NCBI RefSeq assembly: GCF_020740795.1
Contig: NC_067291.1
Coordinates: 14,636,780-14,700,779 of the forward strand
Length of the DNA: 64,000 bases
Direction: 5' to 3'
Origin: Apus apus
Lineage: Eukaryota > Chordata > Aves > Apodiformes > Apodidae
Numbering within the stretch: the first letter of the stretch is position 1; each line of letters opens with the position of its first letter. The translations under genes were made by a program, and so were the position numbers. This document shows positions 22,151 through 33,532 of the stretch, piece by piece. The notes beneath the pieces are model-generated. The model saw only the letters and a list, made by a program, of their open reading frames with translations. It had not been told where the DNA came from and did not search any database.

Positions 22151-24599
22151 TTCTTGGTTAGCAGTAACAAAGTAAAAGGGGAGTGGGAGATGGAAACATG
22201 TAACTCTTAGAATACACCTACAGCCAGAGGCGGGCTGGGCTTTGACTGGAGGTACAGGGGAAGAAATGTAAACATTACTTGTTTTGCTCTTTTAAAAGAG
22301 CTTTTTTGCCATCTCAGCAGGTCAAGCTCAGCTTTGTCTGGGAGCAAGCATTTGGGAAAGAGTCTTGTCTGGTGGCATTACAGAGGTTGCATGTTCCCAG
22401 GCTCCTGGGAAACATATCCACCTGCTATAGCCAGTACTGCTGTAGGGTGTCAGGAGCTCAAACATCTTCCCCACAGAGTGGCCAAGAGCCTGGAACAGAG
22501 TTTGCAGAGGTGCAGGGCAAGGATCTAGCCCTTGCTCACACTGGCATGGCAGCAAACTGCTACCAGCAGACCCAGACCACCAAAGCGGGGCTTGTCCCAC
22601 AGCTCCTGCCTTGTTTTGCAGGTGCTCAATCCCACAGGAGAGCTTGAACAGGACAACTGCTTTCAGCCCATCCTCTGGCCCCGACTGGAGCTTGCCCATA
22701 GGCTTTCTCCACCTCAGTACCCCAGCTCTATAATGGGGTGCTTCCCACTCTCCAAAAAGCATTTGGGAAGAGATGGCAGGGAGATACTCAAGAGATGGGA
22801 CTGGGCAGGCACCTCTCCCAAGCCCAGGTCTTGGGACCTCCATCCCCACAGACTGACCCCACTGAACCTTCCTCAGATGCAAAAGGCTGATACTCTTATA
22901 CCTTATTTAATGAAATTCATAGTGCCTTGTTGGTTTTTAAACATGCATTTTCCCAGCCTGACCCCAGCTGCCCTTGAAATAATATTATTATGTGATGAAG
23001 CCCCTACAGGGAATTACCATCCGAGCTCACTCTCCCTTTCTCACTAGAGTAAATTAAAAACATTGTAGCTGGTGATTTAATACCTCCCTTGTCTGTGGAA
23101 GCGTCACATCCACCCAGAGGCTGGCTCTGCCATTTTAGACACATCTTTGAGTGAAGGACTATTTTTTTCTAGCCATTCAACATGCTTTTAAATTCATCCA
23201 TGTCTATACAGAGCAGTGAAGCCTCATGTCCGTAACTTGTCATTTTCTCCTGTGTGTTAATGAACGCCCCAGCATGGCACATCCACCCCAAGGTACGTCC
23301 CATATCAAATTATTTTCCTACTCCTGATGCACCTTCTCCCTTGGGATAAACCCAACATGGCTTAGTCTGTATAGAGGGTCCAGGCTCACAAACTGTCATC
23401 CCAAGAAATGCTGCTCATGAAGTTAAGCTTCCAAGAGCAGGAGAAACCATTGCCCCCAGCTCCCCACAACTAGCTGGAAATTTAAACTGGGCCCAATCCC
23501 TTTTGCTCCAGTGGAGCCTGGTACCCCCCGTGCACAGGCAGCAAAGCTGGGGGAAGCCTGAGCTGGAAGCCGCCTGCAGTGAACTCCTTACAATCTCCCT
23601 TTTCTTCCATTTCACCACCTCCTTATTTAACATCAATTGTTGTGCAAAACCATCAACCCTGTTTGAAGCAGTATGACCTACTTTGCTGCATCGTCCTGAC
23701 CTCCTCACTGAAATCACAAGCTCAGAGCCCACCCAAGCCATTCAGTGCTTCTCAGCTGCATAACAAATCCAATTAGGTGGAAGAAAGCCTGGCTTTCACG
23801 CTGTCAGCGCCTGGACATCTCACTTCCCTCTCCCTAGCATGCACTGCACCTCTGATGGCTGTCTCAGCCATGGTGCACAAGGACCCTCTGTGTTTTTGTG
23901 CCCTCCCTCCATGAAGATGGTGGAAGGGTACAAGAGGAACCAACCTGGCTATCCAATGTGTCCTTTCATTCCTCCTGACATCCCTTGGAGATCATGGAGC
24001 TCAGGAATCCAGTAATTTGGGAAGCCCTCCCTTCCGAGCTAAGGTTGGAAGAACACTCCAGGGCTAGGCCAGGATGGCACAAGTTGTGCTTGTTGGAAAG
24101 CTGCTGGCATTTCGGTCAGGACATGATTTAATCACCAACAGAAAGTCCCATCTCTCAGACCCAGCATCACAACAAACCCCAGGCCTGCGACTAAGAAAAC
24201 ATTGCAATCCTGCCCTTTACTGCTCCCTTTACCCACTTTTTCTACTGCAGCAGGGACTCTTCTTGCAGCCACCAGCAGGCAGCCAGTCCGCAGGACACAG
24301 GCCCTGCTCCATCCTAGGGGGTAGCCATGTATTAAAAGGAACGGGTAGAAACAAGTGAAGGAGAAAAAAGGCTTAAGGGTCACCAGGAAAAGCCCTTTTG
24401 GTTTCTTACTGCCCTGGCTGGGTAGGATGGACAGACATCCCCTGCCCTGTACAAGCCCAGCAGCACTGGAGCCTGCAGCGTGTTGCCACTTGGCTCTCTG
24501 GCAGGTGCAGGGAGGTGGGTAAACACCCATTGCACCATTTCTGGGTCACTGTCTGGAGGAATTACACACACATACGCAGACAGGAGCTGCTTTGCTCTG

Positions 24600-25260
24600 A
24601 CGGCTGCTTCTCCTCACCCAGCCGAGCGCCCGCGGCCCACCGCCTCCTTCCTCGGCCCACGCTGCTGCCCCGCCGGGCCCACAACTGCTCCGGGGCTTCC
24701 CACAGGGCTCTGCTAATGACTCACCCCTCTTGCTCGGCTCTAATTAGGTTCCTGTCTAATTAAGCTCACTGGAAAGATGTGGCCGGTGAGAAGCAGCTCT
24801 TTGATTGAAAGAGAAAAGAAAAAGCGTCTGGAGACGCCGAGTGCTGAAGGGAGAGACGCCAGGCTGCGGTGAGAGGTCAGGGGGTATCGGGAACTGGCAG
24901 CTGAACTACATCTGTGCAAGGGACAGGCTGTGAAGAAAGGAGAGGGCAAAGGAACTTAAATAAGCTCCCCCCACCCCCCGGGGGAACCTGCCGGGACTCA
25001 GCCTTGCCCCATCAGGGAGCAGGAAACAAACCTTGGCTCTGTCGTGCTGGGGACGGCCTGGCTGAGGCGCCGCGATGTCCTCCCGCCCGGAGCGCGGGCT
25101 GCTATTTATAGCCCCGTTGGGCAAGTCCTCGCACAGAGGGAGCCCCAGGATGCAGGGAGGGCAGCTCAGGGCTCTGCGGGCAGCGCGGTGCGGGGAGCCG
25201 GGCCCCAACCTGCAGCATCCTTTCCTGAGAAACCTTGGAACAAAACACAGGAGGCTCTGC
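24600..25260. promoter_or_regulatory. GC-rich intergenic block with AP-1, homeodomain and MEF2/TATA-like sites
   Basis: Two CpG-rich patches (about 24,600-24,700 and 25,040-25,210) flank a motif-dense segment. It contains an AP-1 core TGACTCA at 24,717-24,723, two homeodomain cores (TAATTAGG at 24,741 and TAATTAA at 24,757), and CTATTTATAG at 25,102-25,111. The last fits the MEF2 consensus perfectly and could also act as a TATA box in its GC-rich setting. It may be an enhancer or the promoter of an unannotated transcript. Confidence 0.35.
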
Positions 25261-27831
25261 AGCAAAGCTTTGTTTGGGGGGCATTTCAAGAGGTGTGAAG
25301 ATAACTTTTTTGGGGGAGCAAGGGGCACCCATTGGGTCTGCCCATCCCTGTGAGGGCTGGGGGTGCTCTCTTGTACAGGCTCTCCTATCAGTTGCTAGTG
25401 TCAAATATTATTTTCCCCTTAATTTAAACATGTTCCAACCCCAAACAAATCAACATGTTGCAGTGTTTAACATCCTCTCTAACTAATTAAAAAAAACCAG
25501 GTGCCTTCTATGGCAAAGGTAAGCCATTACTTTACCATTCACCTTGTATCTGATCACAAGGCCTCTCACTCACTCACTGAACTAATTAGGGTTTTGCCTT
25601 TCCTTCTCTTAATAAAAACTCTGTGAATGAGCAGCCTGTCTGCAAGTCCCAGCCCAGCTCACACCTGTGTCCTCCCAGACCTCATTTCTCACCTTGGAGC
25701 CTGTGCCAGGACTGAACCCAGCAAAGGCAGGAAGGGGGAAAAGCAGATAATACAAATATTAAAGGTATTACTAAACTATCATTTCAAAGAGCCTCTCCTG
25801 TACCTGTTAATGCTCCTTTTAGATCCTTTATGACTGCTTTTAGGTGGAGCTGCCAGTGGAAATCCAACCACATCCAGATGATCCACCACAAGGGCCTGTA
25901 GGGATCTTTTGCTCTACCCCTTTACTGTTAAGGCGAAGCCATGACTGGGCAAGAAAGCTGGGATGCTCAGAAACATCAGATACTTGGGAACCATCTAAAA
26001 TAACTGACGCATGTGGTCTGGGTGGAATATTCATTTCATCATCTTAACCATGCTATAATGTCTTAAAGCATGGCCTGTAGACAAAATTGTGCAAAGGTGT
26101 TTTTGGATATTCAAATTGCCACATGAAGATGGCCTGGAGAGGCGTGGTCCTTAAATTTCCTCCTCTGCCAAAGGCAATTTGCCTTGTCATGCCCAGATTC
26201 CCCTCTGGCCTATGGAAACTGGGGTGGTTTGGTTTGCAATGTGCAGGACCAGAGAAGTTAATGGTTTGCTCTGCACTCCAGCCTTTCCTTGGCACGATTC
26301 AGCAAGATTTTGTTTTTTCTACACATCGTTTGTTATCAGTAAATATGCTCTTCTTCCTCCCATGGTCAATGCCCGTTGTATCTCAGCACCAGACGCAGCT
26401 GTTGTTTTACCACAGAATTGGAAAGGCTTGGGGTAACCCAAGAATTGCTTTTGTTGAACATCCAGGCTGCAGAGCTAAGAGGGGCCACGGGAAAATGTGC
26501 TCTTCAAACACCACATGCAGGAGCCAACGGTTCAGGGAAAGCTTTTACTCGCTTTGGGAACTAGGTGAGCTGGGACGAATGGGAATGCAAATAAAACAAG
26601 GACTCCTGAGCCGCCATCGAGATAAGCGAGCTCTTTCATCTCCTCTCGTACACAGGGAGTTGCCTGTCTTGGAGCAAGTGGTGCGTGATGGTGTAGGTTT
26701 GGCTTCATTGACATGATCCAGCTTCTTAGAACAGCTCATGCAATACAGACGTGAGGAGGGGGGAAAATTCATGCCCTGCATTGCTGGCTAACAGGGCACA
26801 GGAAGGTGGGTTGGCATTTCCCAGCACATGTTCAGAAACAATCCAACACTGCCTGCAGGCTTTGATCAATACATCTGATCTCCTCCCCTATCTCACTCCT
26901 GAAGACAAGTGAAATAATAAGATGGAAATTCAGCAATTCTTTTGCCTCAAAATCAATATGCAGAGGCTGAAGGGGGAAGGTTTCCATGCTCCTTCTGCCT
27001 GGTGAGGGGATGCTCCCAGGCCCACGGAATCACTTCTGGTACAGGGGCAGCTGTGATCACTTTTACAGGTACAAGAAAATGATGGTAGAGAAACTCCAGC
27101 TTTTGTGGTCCTCTGCACTGGCTCCTCCGTGCTGTGTGCAAGCTCTGCTTAGGCTCTGTAGTTTTGGCACCCTCTTCTGCCTGGCCCGATGCCTGCAGGC
27201 ACTGGGAACAGGGCTTCCTTTCACCTCCCCAGGCGAGGGGATCGACCTAGACACTGGCTAAAGCAGGGTCCTGTGGGCCTCCTCTAGCAGGCAACACGTA
27301 AAGCACAAAGGATGGTGGGTGCAGACATTGCTCCTCCTCTCCCCATCCCCACAATGAGGTGTAGCATCTCTAGTTCTCTCAGCCAAATGAGCTGAAACCT
27401 GCCCGTGCCTGGGATCTGCCTGAGATGCAGAACTATTTTCACAGGTTACAGAAACTGTGCTGTATGACAGTGCATGCAGCCACCAGACTGCCATTTAGCT
27501 TTGCTTTTGGAGCTGAAGTGGCTGAGATAATGGCTGTGACACTTCCTCTTCTTGTAAAAAGATGAAAAGCCTTGTATGTGCGGGGGGGGGAAGCCCAAGG
27601 AGCTCAATATCATTATGGCCATATGCCCTTCAGCTAAATGCAAATCTTCTAAGAGAAGGAAAATTAGAGTCCAATGGGTGCAGACTGGAATCCAGATGAT
27701 AAAAGCAATGCAAACATTTGATTATAAGCTAGGTTACGTCTATTCATTCAGCCTCGGTGCAACAAAGTCAACAGCAGAAATACCAAAGGTGTGGAACCAA
27801 ACTGGGCAGAAATCTCCGACTTAAAATCAAA

Positions 27832-27837
27832 TTTATT
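27832..27837 (-). terminator. AKAP13: AKAP13 distal polyadenylation signal (AATAAA on - strand)
   Basis: TTTATT on + reads AATAAA on -, in CTAAATAAATTTGATTTTAA. U/GU-rich sequence lies further 3'. Predicted cleavage is at about 27,810-27,818, setting the likely end of the gene. Confidence 0.65.
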
Positions 27838-30800
27838 TAGAGGAAAAATGACTTTACAAGAGGTTGTTGCTGATAACTAAAAAGGAAGATAAATAAAAGC
27901 TTGTTACAAAACCTAATGGTTTCTGGCAAGTTACAGAAAAACTGAAGAATTTTACAGTCAATAACCTGCTTACTTTTTACATAATTACAAATTAACATAC
28001 AGCAATTAGGTTTTACCCTCTTTTTTAAAAATTCTTTTTTTCAACTTGTATTTTTTTAAACTTTTTTTTTTTTAAATGGGTTCAACATGAAAATGCAGAG
28101 CATTTTTTCATTTTATTTTTTTTAAGAAACAAACCAAAAGAAGAGGTATATCAGATTGTTACAATACACCTCCTCAATGCTGGGAATTACTCAAGTGCAT
28201 TCCATATTAGTACAAAATAAACACCAGGCTAAACTTTAACCACAGGCGAACTGAACTGGAGATAGAGGTGTTGTGTTTTTTTTTTTCCCTTTTCTTTTTT
28301 TGAGTCAGTGTTTAGTATCAATAGAGAAGATAGTAAAATACTTTACAGCATGGAAAGGATGGATACCTATAGACAGCTTAAATACATACAAAGCTTATAG
28401 CTGTATGCAAAGCAGTGGATGTTATCCTGTTTCCCCTTCCCCCCAAGCAATGGAAGCTGAATATATTTGGGCAAAGCATCAGTGTCAGTGAAATGAATGT
28501 GGAAAGAAAGGGCACAGAGCCCTGAAAATGTGGGTGGGAAGGGAGCTAGCATTACATTTCGCATCACCCAAGAGCAAGAGGTGCAGGAGATGAAGCCAGT
28601 TCAGCTCACCTATCATTAAAACTTAGCTGCATCACCAGATCAGAATTATTGGTCATTGCCCCTTCTGACAAATGAAGCAAGAGTTATGAGCAGCAGGGGA
28701 GGTTTTTTGTTTAAAAGGGTGCCTTAAATTATGTAAATTCCCAAACCTGGCCAGCAGGCAGAAAAACTTCCAGAGTTCTGGTTAACAAGGAATGTTTTGT
28801 GGGGTTTTAGCAGACACTCTCCTGCACCCAGTCCTCCCTTGCCTCTGTGTCACAGATATTCTGGGCAGTTTCCTTGGGATTTGGCACCTGATGAAGCTCT
28901 TCTGACTCAGTGGCATTTGGGAGGACTGGATTTGGGTGTTTCAGCAACAGCTTTGAGATATCCTAGTGCCTCAAGGAAGGTGCAAAGATGATCAGACCCT
29001 ATGGATGCTCTTGCCTTTGAAAGGCAGTACAAATCTGCACAAGCTAATGGCATTACTGTGTTTCTCAACAGTGGTCAAACTTCAAGAGTGAAAAGTCCAC
29101 CCTCAGTGGTGGTGAGAGCTCCTGCCCCAGAGATAGCACCTGGGAGGTCTCCCAGTGGCCTGGACAGTAAATAACTTGATGCATGGAAAGGGCCTCACTT
29201 CACTTGTGTGGTTATATTGCCCCACACCTTCCCTTGCCCTGGATTTCTCCAAGGAAAGAGAGGTGGAGGGCAAGCCACTGGCAGGACAGCTTCCCTACAG
29301 GCAGCAGTACCTGCTCTGAGGAAGGCAATGGTGATGCTGGCATGGGCTCTCCTGGGGGATATACCTGAGCCATCAGAAGCCAATTCCTGTGGTCCTGCCA
29401 TGCACTCCTGTCTGCAGTGGGACTGTAGTCAGTTTCGCACCCACTTTGGCATAAAAATAATACAAAAACCTTGGCCCTTCCTCCTAGCCCAGGGTCAAGC
29501 CAAGGCAAACCAGAAACATGCCTTGTTGCAGCTCAGATTTTGCTGGGGATGCAGAGGGGGGAACAATGGCAAGAGCTGATTGTCTCCATGTAAGCAAAAT
29601 GAATAGGGTCACAACCAGTTCCATTTAAAGTGCTTTATGGCATCAAACTGACATCAAGTTACATGATGAGATGATCACTTCAATTAAAAGAAGCTAAGGC
29701 CAACCCCACACAACTCCATCAAGTCTCACACTATTTGCTACAGCTACTCTCTATCACTGGTGTATTCCGGTACTGCAGCTAACACTCACCACCTTCGTAC
29801 TTCATCCTAGCCTGCACTCCCACCTCCCTGGTCACTGACACCCCTTCTGTTGTGCAGTGATAAAGACCAGGCTAAGAAAAGCCCAAGAAAAGAAAGTCTG
29901 ATTTTTCCCCTTCATTAAACGCTTGCAAAAAAGCTCAGAGAGCCCTTGCAGGGTCCTCATCTCCCTCCAACAATACCAGCTTTGCACAGACATTTTTTAA
30001 CCTGCTCTGAGTCCCAGGAACCCAATGCAAAACAGGTGGTCAGGGTGCTCCAAATGGGATCAAGGGACCTCCTCGGGGAACCAGATAAATCATCAGGCTG
30101 GGCTGAAGAAATAACACGCTTTCAACAACCGCAGGATGGATGCCAGGTGTGGAATTGGAGAAAGTGCCTTTTTAAGGCCAGGAAGAAGAAAGGCTTTGGT
30201 GCTATAAAGCTGAGACCATACTCTAGCAGACAACCCTAGGCAACCTGCAGGGATCAGAGTGGGAATCCAACTCTGGGAACCTATGCCAAACCTTTCCAAA
30301 GAAAACCTGAGAGGGGGAAAAACAGAAGGCTAAAGAGACAAAAACAAGTCCTCACCTTCCTAAAGGTAAAAGAAAAGAGGAAGCAGTGTGGGAGTAAAGG
30401 CTTCATTCCAAAAAAGTGAATCATGCCATAACCGGTAACGTACAATCTCCAGGGACAAAAGTCTGTCCAACAAAATCTAAGACACAAACAGCTTTGATAA
30501 GCAATATTTCTAGTCCTTGTACTTCTGATTCACACCCATGGTGACAAGGAACCATGGGAACCTTAGGAGATCCCTTAGCAAACAGTATTTTCACTCGGGG
30601 CACTGAATGCTCATGCCAGGCAGAGACTCAGCCTTGTCATGTGTCTCCCTTTTGATGCCCTTCTCAGAGACACGGGACATTCTCATGTTGTAAATTCAAG
30701 ATGTGTTGCAACTGAGGAAAAAACAGAGGATTGAAAGAAAAGCTCATACTGGCAAAGGCTAGACTGAGGGGAACTCTTAGAAATCCCAGGGACCTGATCT

Positions 30801-33368
30801 CTTTACACAACAGTAAATGAACCGTGCATTTCTTTGGTTTCCAAAAATTTCAGCTTGGCACATTCATTTTTTGGAGATACATAAATAGCAAGGTAGAAAT
30901 TATTTTCTAAAATTGGTGGCTTACTTATGAAAAAGGTAACAACAACAGCACTTGCCTCCTTCAGTTCCTTTCAGGTTCTGGACAGCTGCCTGTACCTCCC
31001 TGGAGAAGTGACTAGACCCTCACAGCACTGCAATATGCTCCATGCTTAGCTTTTTCCTTTGGGTCCAAGAGGTATGAGAAAACCTAAACAAAATATTTAA
31101 ACAAGGAAACTAACTGAGAGGAGGAGTCTTGTCCGAAGTCACTACTTCTTTTTCCAGACTGTTTTTTTGTCCAAAGATGCTCTACCTTAAAGAAAGTTCT
31201 CAGTGAAAGTTGTGTAACTCTGGGCACAGCACGGGCTGCTAAGCAGCACTGCCCAAATCCTGGTTTTGTAGGAACCAGGGAGGTAAGAACATTTAGTTTA
31301 CCAATGTCTTGGTAAGGATGAAAAAAAAAAAAAAAAAGGAAAGAAAAAAACCAAACATTAAATCCAACTCTCAAACCTCCAAACAAAAGTAAAATAAAAA
31401 TAAAAAGAAATAAAAAAATAAAACCAAGTAAACTTCTTTTAAAAAAAGAACTCTTTCAAATAAACAGAAAGATAAATATTTTTGCAAGCCCTGCTTGCAA
31501 TTAAGAACAAGCACCAAATAATATTAAAAAAGCAAAATAAAAATAAATCTCAAACCTTTTTCCTTTCTTCCTTTTTTTTTCTTTTTTCTGAGTCTTAGTA
31601 GTTCAGAGAGCAAGTGGGCAGTTTAGGACTCCTGCACTGACCAAGACCAACAAATCTAAGCATCCACCTCACCATCAATGCTGCTGAGACTCATCAGCAC
31701 CAAACTCTGAAAACTGCTGTGGGTTACTAGCTTGTGAGAAGCCAGAGGGCAAACTGAAATCAAACAGCAGTGCAAAAAGAGAATGTTTATATTATTATTT
31801 TTTTTTTAGAAAAACTGGTATAAAAGAAATGCACTTGACAGCTTCAAACTCTGAGCAAAGCCCTGAGCTATTCTGAAGCTGAGGGCATCTTGTGACCATC
31901 TGCAAATCCACTCAGGCAATTCTCCTGAGAGGGTTTGGAAAAACAATCATTTTGGAAAAAAGTCTGGCTTGCTACCTTTCTCTTCCCCCACTGAACACAT
32001 CCCTGTATTCAACAGCTGGACAAACACCTCACAGTCAGCACAGTGAGAGCCACCCTCAGACCTTCCCCTTCTGCTGATGGCAACATGGAGACACACAGAT
32101 ACTTTTACTTTAGAGCCTACAACGATGGAAACAAACCTGCCACGCTGGACCTTTCGACCTGCCTGACAGCATTTTTGTCCATGAGAATATATTTTTCTCC
32201 CCAGAAATAGTTAACAAATGCATGGTATTGTACAGGAATAGGGACTAGAAGCCACCTCTTCGGAGTTTACTCTGCTCACTGCACTCAGTCCCCTGACCTG
32301 CAATGCCTCACTGCAGTGCTCTGATAACTGATGTTATCTCACTCTGCCTTAGAAATGAGCAAGGAAAACTGAAAAATTCCAGAGAAACAGAAGCCCAACA
32401 GTAACACAAAAAGTGGGGGAAGAAAAATACAAATAACAGAACAAAGGTGCCTAAAAGCAGATTTTCAGCCATCTCTGCAGTAAGTCATCAGGGTTGTAAT
32501 GAAGGGATGTCAAATGCAACTGGAGAACTATATTCTGGCAAGAAAAATGAGCCTTACTTAAGGGACATGAAGGAGTGAGCTGGAGCTCAAAGAGATTGCC
32601 TAAAAAAAATGTTGCTTAGAGTTGTTCTCACTTGAACACTGTCTGTTCTGGCTCCCTGGGGTTGCCTTACAAGCCTAATGAATTTCTCTTTTCTGCATAA
32701 TTTTAAATATACCCAAAGATGTTCTGATTGGCTGTAGAAACAGTCTGACATTTCAACCCTCTGCCCCATGGAAATCTTCCAGAATTACTTTACTTTTTTT
32801 TTCCTCTCTGAATTTTTGTTTGGAATGCTGTTACTGCTTCCTGGTGTAAGGAACCCTTCCGAAACCAAACAGCCCATACTGGAGTGTGCAAATCAATGGT
32901 GTTACAATTGGAGCAGTAAGGGCAAGATATTTAATATCTACACGCTCCCTGAAAGTCATCAGGTATCATCTATCCCTGCAGGCCGAGCTAAGCTTGGCTG
33001 TACAGACTGAGTATCCCAGTGGATACATAGACACATACATGTATTGTACAGTATATCTATATATGCCAGTGTGTCTGCACCATTTGTAGAGTCCTAATCT
33101 TTTGCTAAATGCATGGATTTAGTTATGTTCCCCAGAAAAGGAGAATTTGAAGGCAAAGACCCCTTAAGGCTATTGTTCTCTCATCCTTTAGCAGTCAGAA
33201 GAGACAGAAAACATCTATCCCAATCCATTGAACCCAAGGTTTGCAGAGAGACAGTACTATGCAGTACTATGCAGACACTGTGCAGTCTCTGTGGTGAGAA
33301 TTCACACAAAACCACAGAAGAGAGGCCCTTTCCCACCACATAACATCTATAACAACTTCATAACATGT

Positions 33369-33374
33369 TTTATT
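33369..33374 (-). terminator. AKAP13: AKAP13 proximal polyadenylation signal
   Basis: AATAAA on the - strand lies about 110 nt after the stop codon (AAATAAAACATG). It is followed by GT-rich sequence (GATGTTATGTGGTGGG) within 30 nt. Use of it would give a 3'UTR of only about 130-140 nt. Confidence 0.45.
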
Positions 33375-33482
33375 TAAAACCTCCAGATGCTTGTCAGATG
33401 CAGGCCCAGCAGTGTGCTGTGGATCGGGCAGGGAGATGTCCACTGTACCAATGCTGAGAGTAACCAACAGAACCATCTGTGC

Positions 33483-33532
33483 TCAGCAGAAGATCTCCTC
33501 ACCCTCTGGAGGTGCTTCTGATGAGTGAGAAT
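33483..33532 (-). CDS. AKAP13: AKAP13 last coding exon (C-terminus and stop)
   Basis: Acceptor CTGCAG lies just above 33,532. Two nt complete a GAT codon split from the previous exon, then [15 protein letters not shown] and TGA at 33,485-33,483. The EGEEIFC end matches mammalian AKAP13 as I recall it. The rest of the exon is 3'UTR. Confidence 0.9.

Larger units (their letters stand above)
20916..27814. other. Intergenic DNA between the converging 3' ends of KLHL25 and AKAP13
   Basis: No gene was recognised in these 6.9 kb. ORFs of 140-209 codons occur (for example 22,328-22,882 on - and 26,087-26,716 on +) but lack family features or splice logic. Candidate regulatory blocks are described at 22,060-22,150 and 24,600-25,260. 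Perfect POU octamers ATGCAAAT lie at 26,585-26,592 and 27,638-27,645. Confidence 0.55.
27815..33482 (-). other. AKAP13: AKAP13 3'UTR (long form, about 5.7 kb)
   Basis: Downstream of the TGA at 33,485-33,483 the - strand carries no further exon signal until a typical gene end at about 27.8 kb (AATAAA, then TTTGATTTTAA). As transcribed it is AU-rich with long U tracts (17 U at 31,337-31,321; T/A-rich blocks at about 31,580-31,380) and A-rich stretches at 28,120-28,020. No introns or ORFs of note were seen. A proximal signal at 33,369-33,374 would give a short form instead. A 10-bp tandem duplication lies at about 33,252-33,271. Confidence 0.65.

Noticed and set aside
22328-23047. Overlapping 184-codon (-) and 171-codon (+) ORFs
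   Set aside because: They overlap on opposite strands and lack family motifs or coding-like structure.
26087-26716. 209-codon + strand ORF between the genes
   Set aside because: No recognisable domain or splice context; composition consistent with chance.
27892-27897. AATAAA on the + strand as a KLHL25 end
   Set aside because: It lies inside the AKAP13 3'UTR on the opposite strand; a complete terminal-exon signature already exists at 20.6-20.9 kb.
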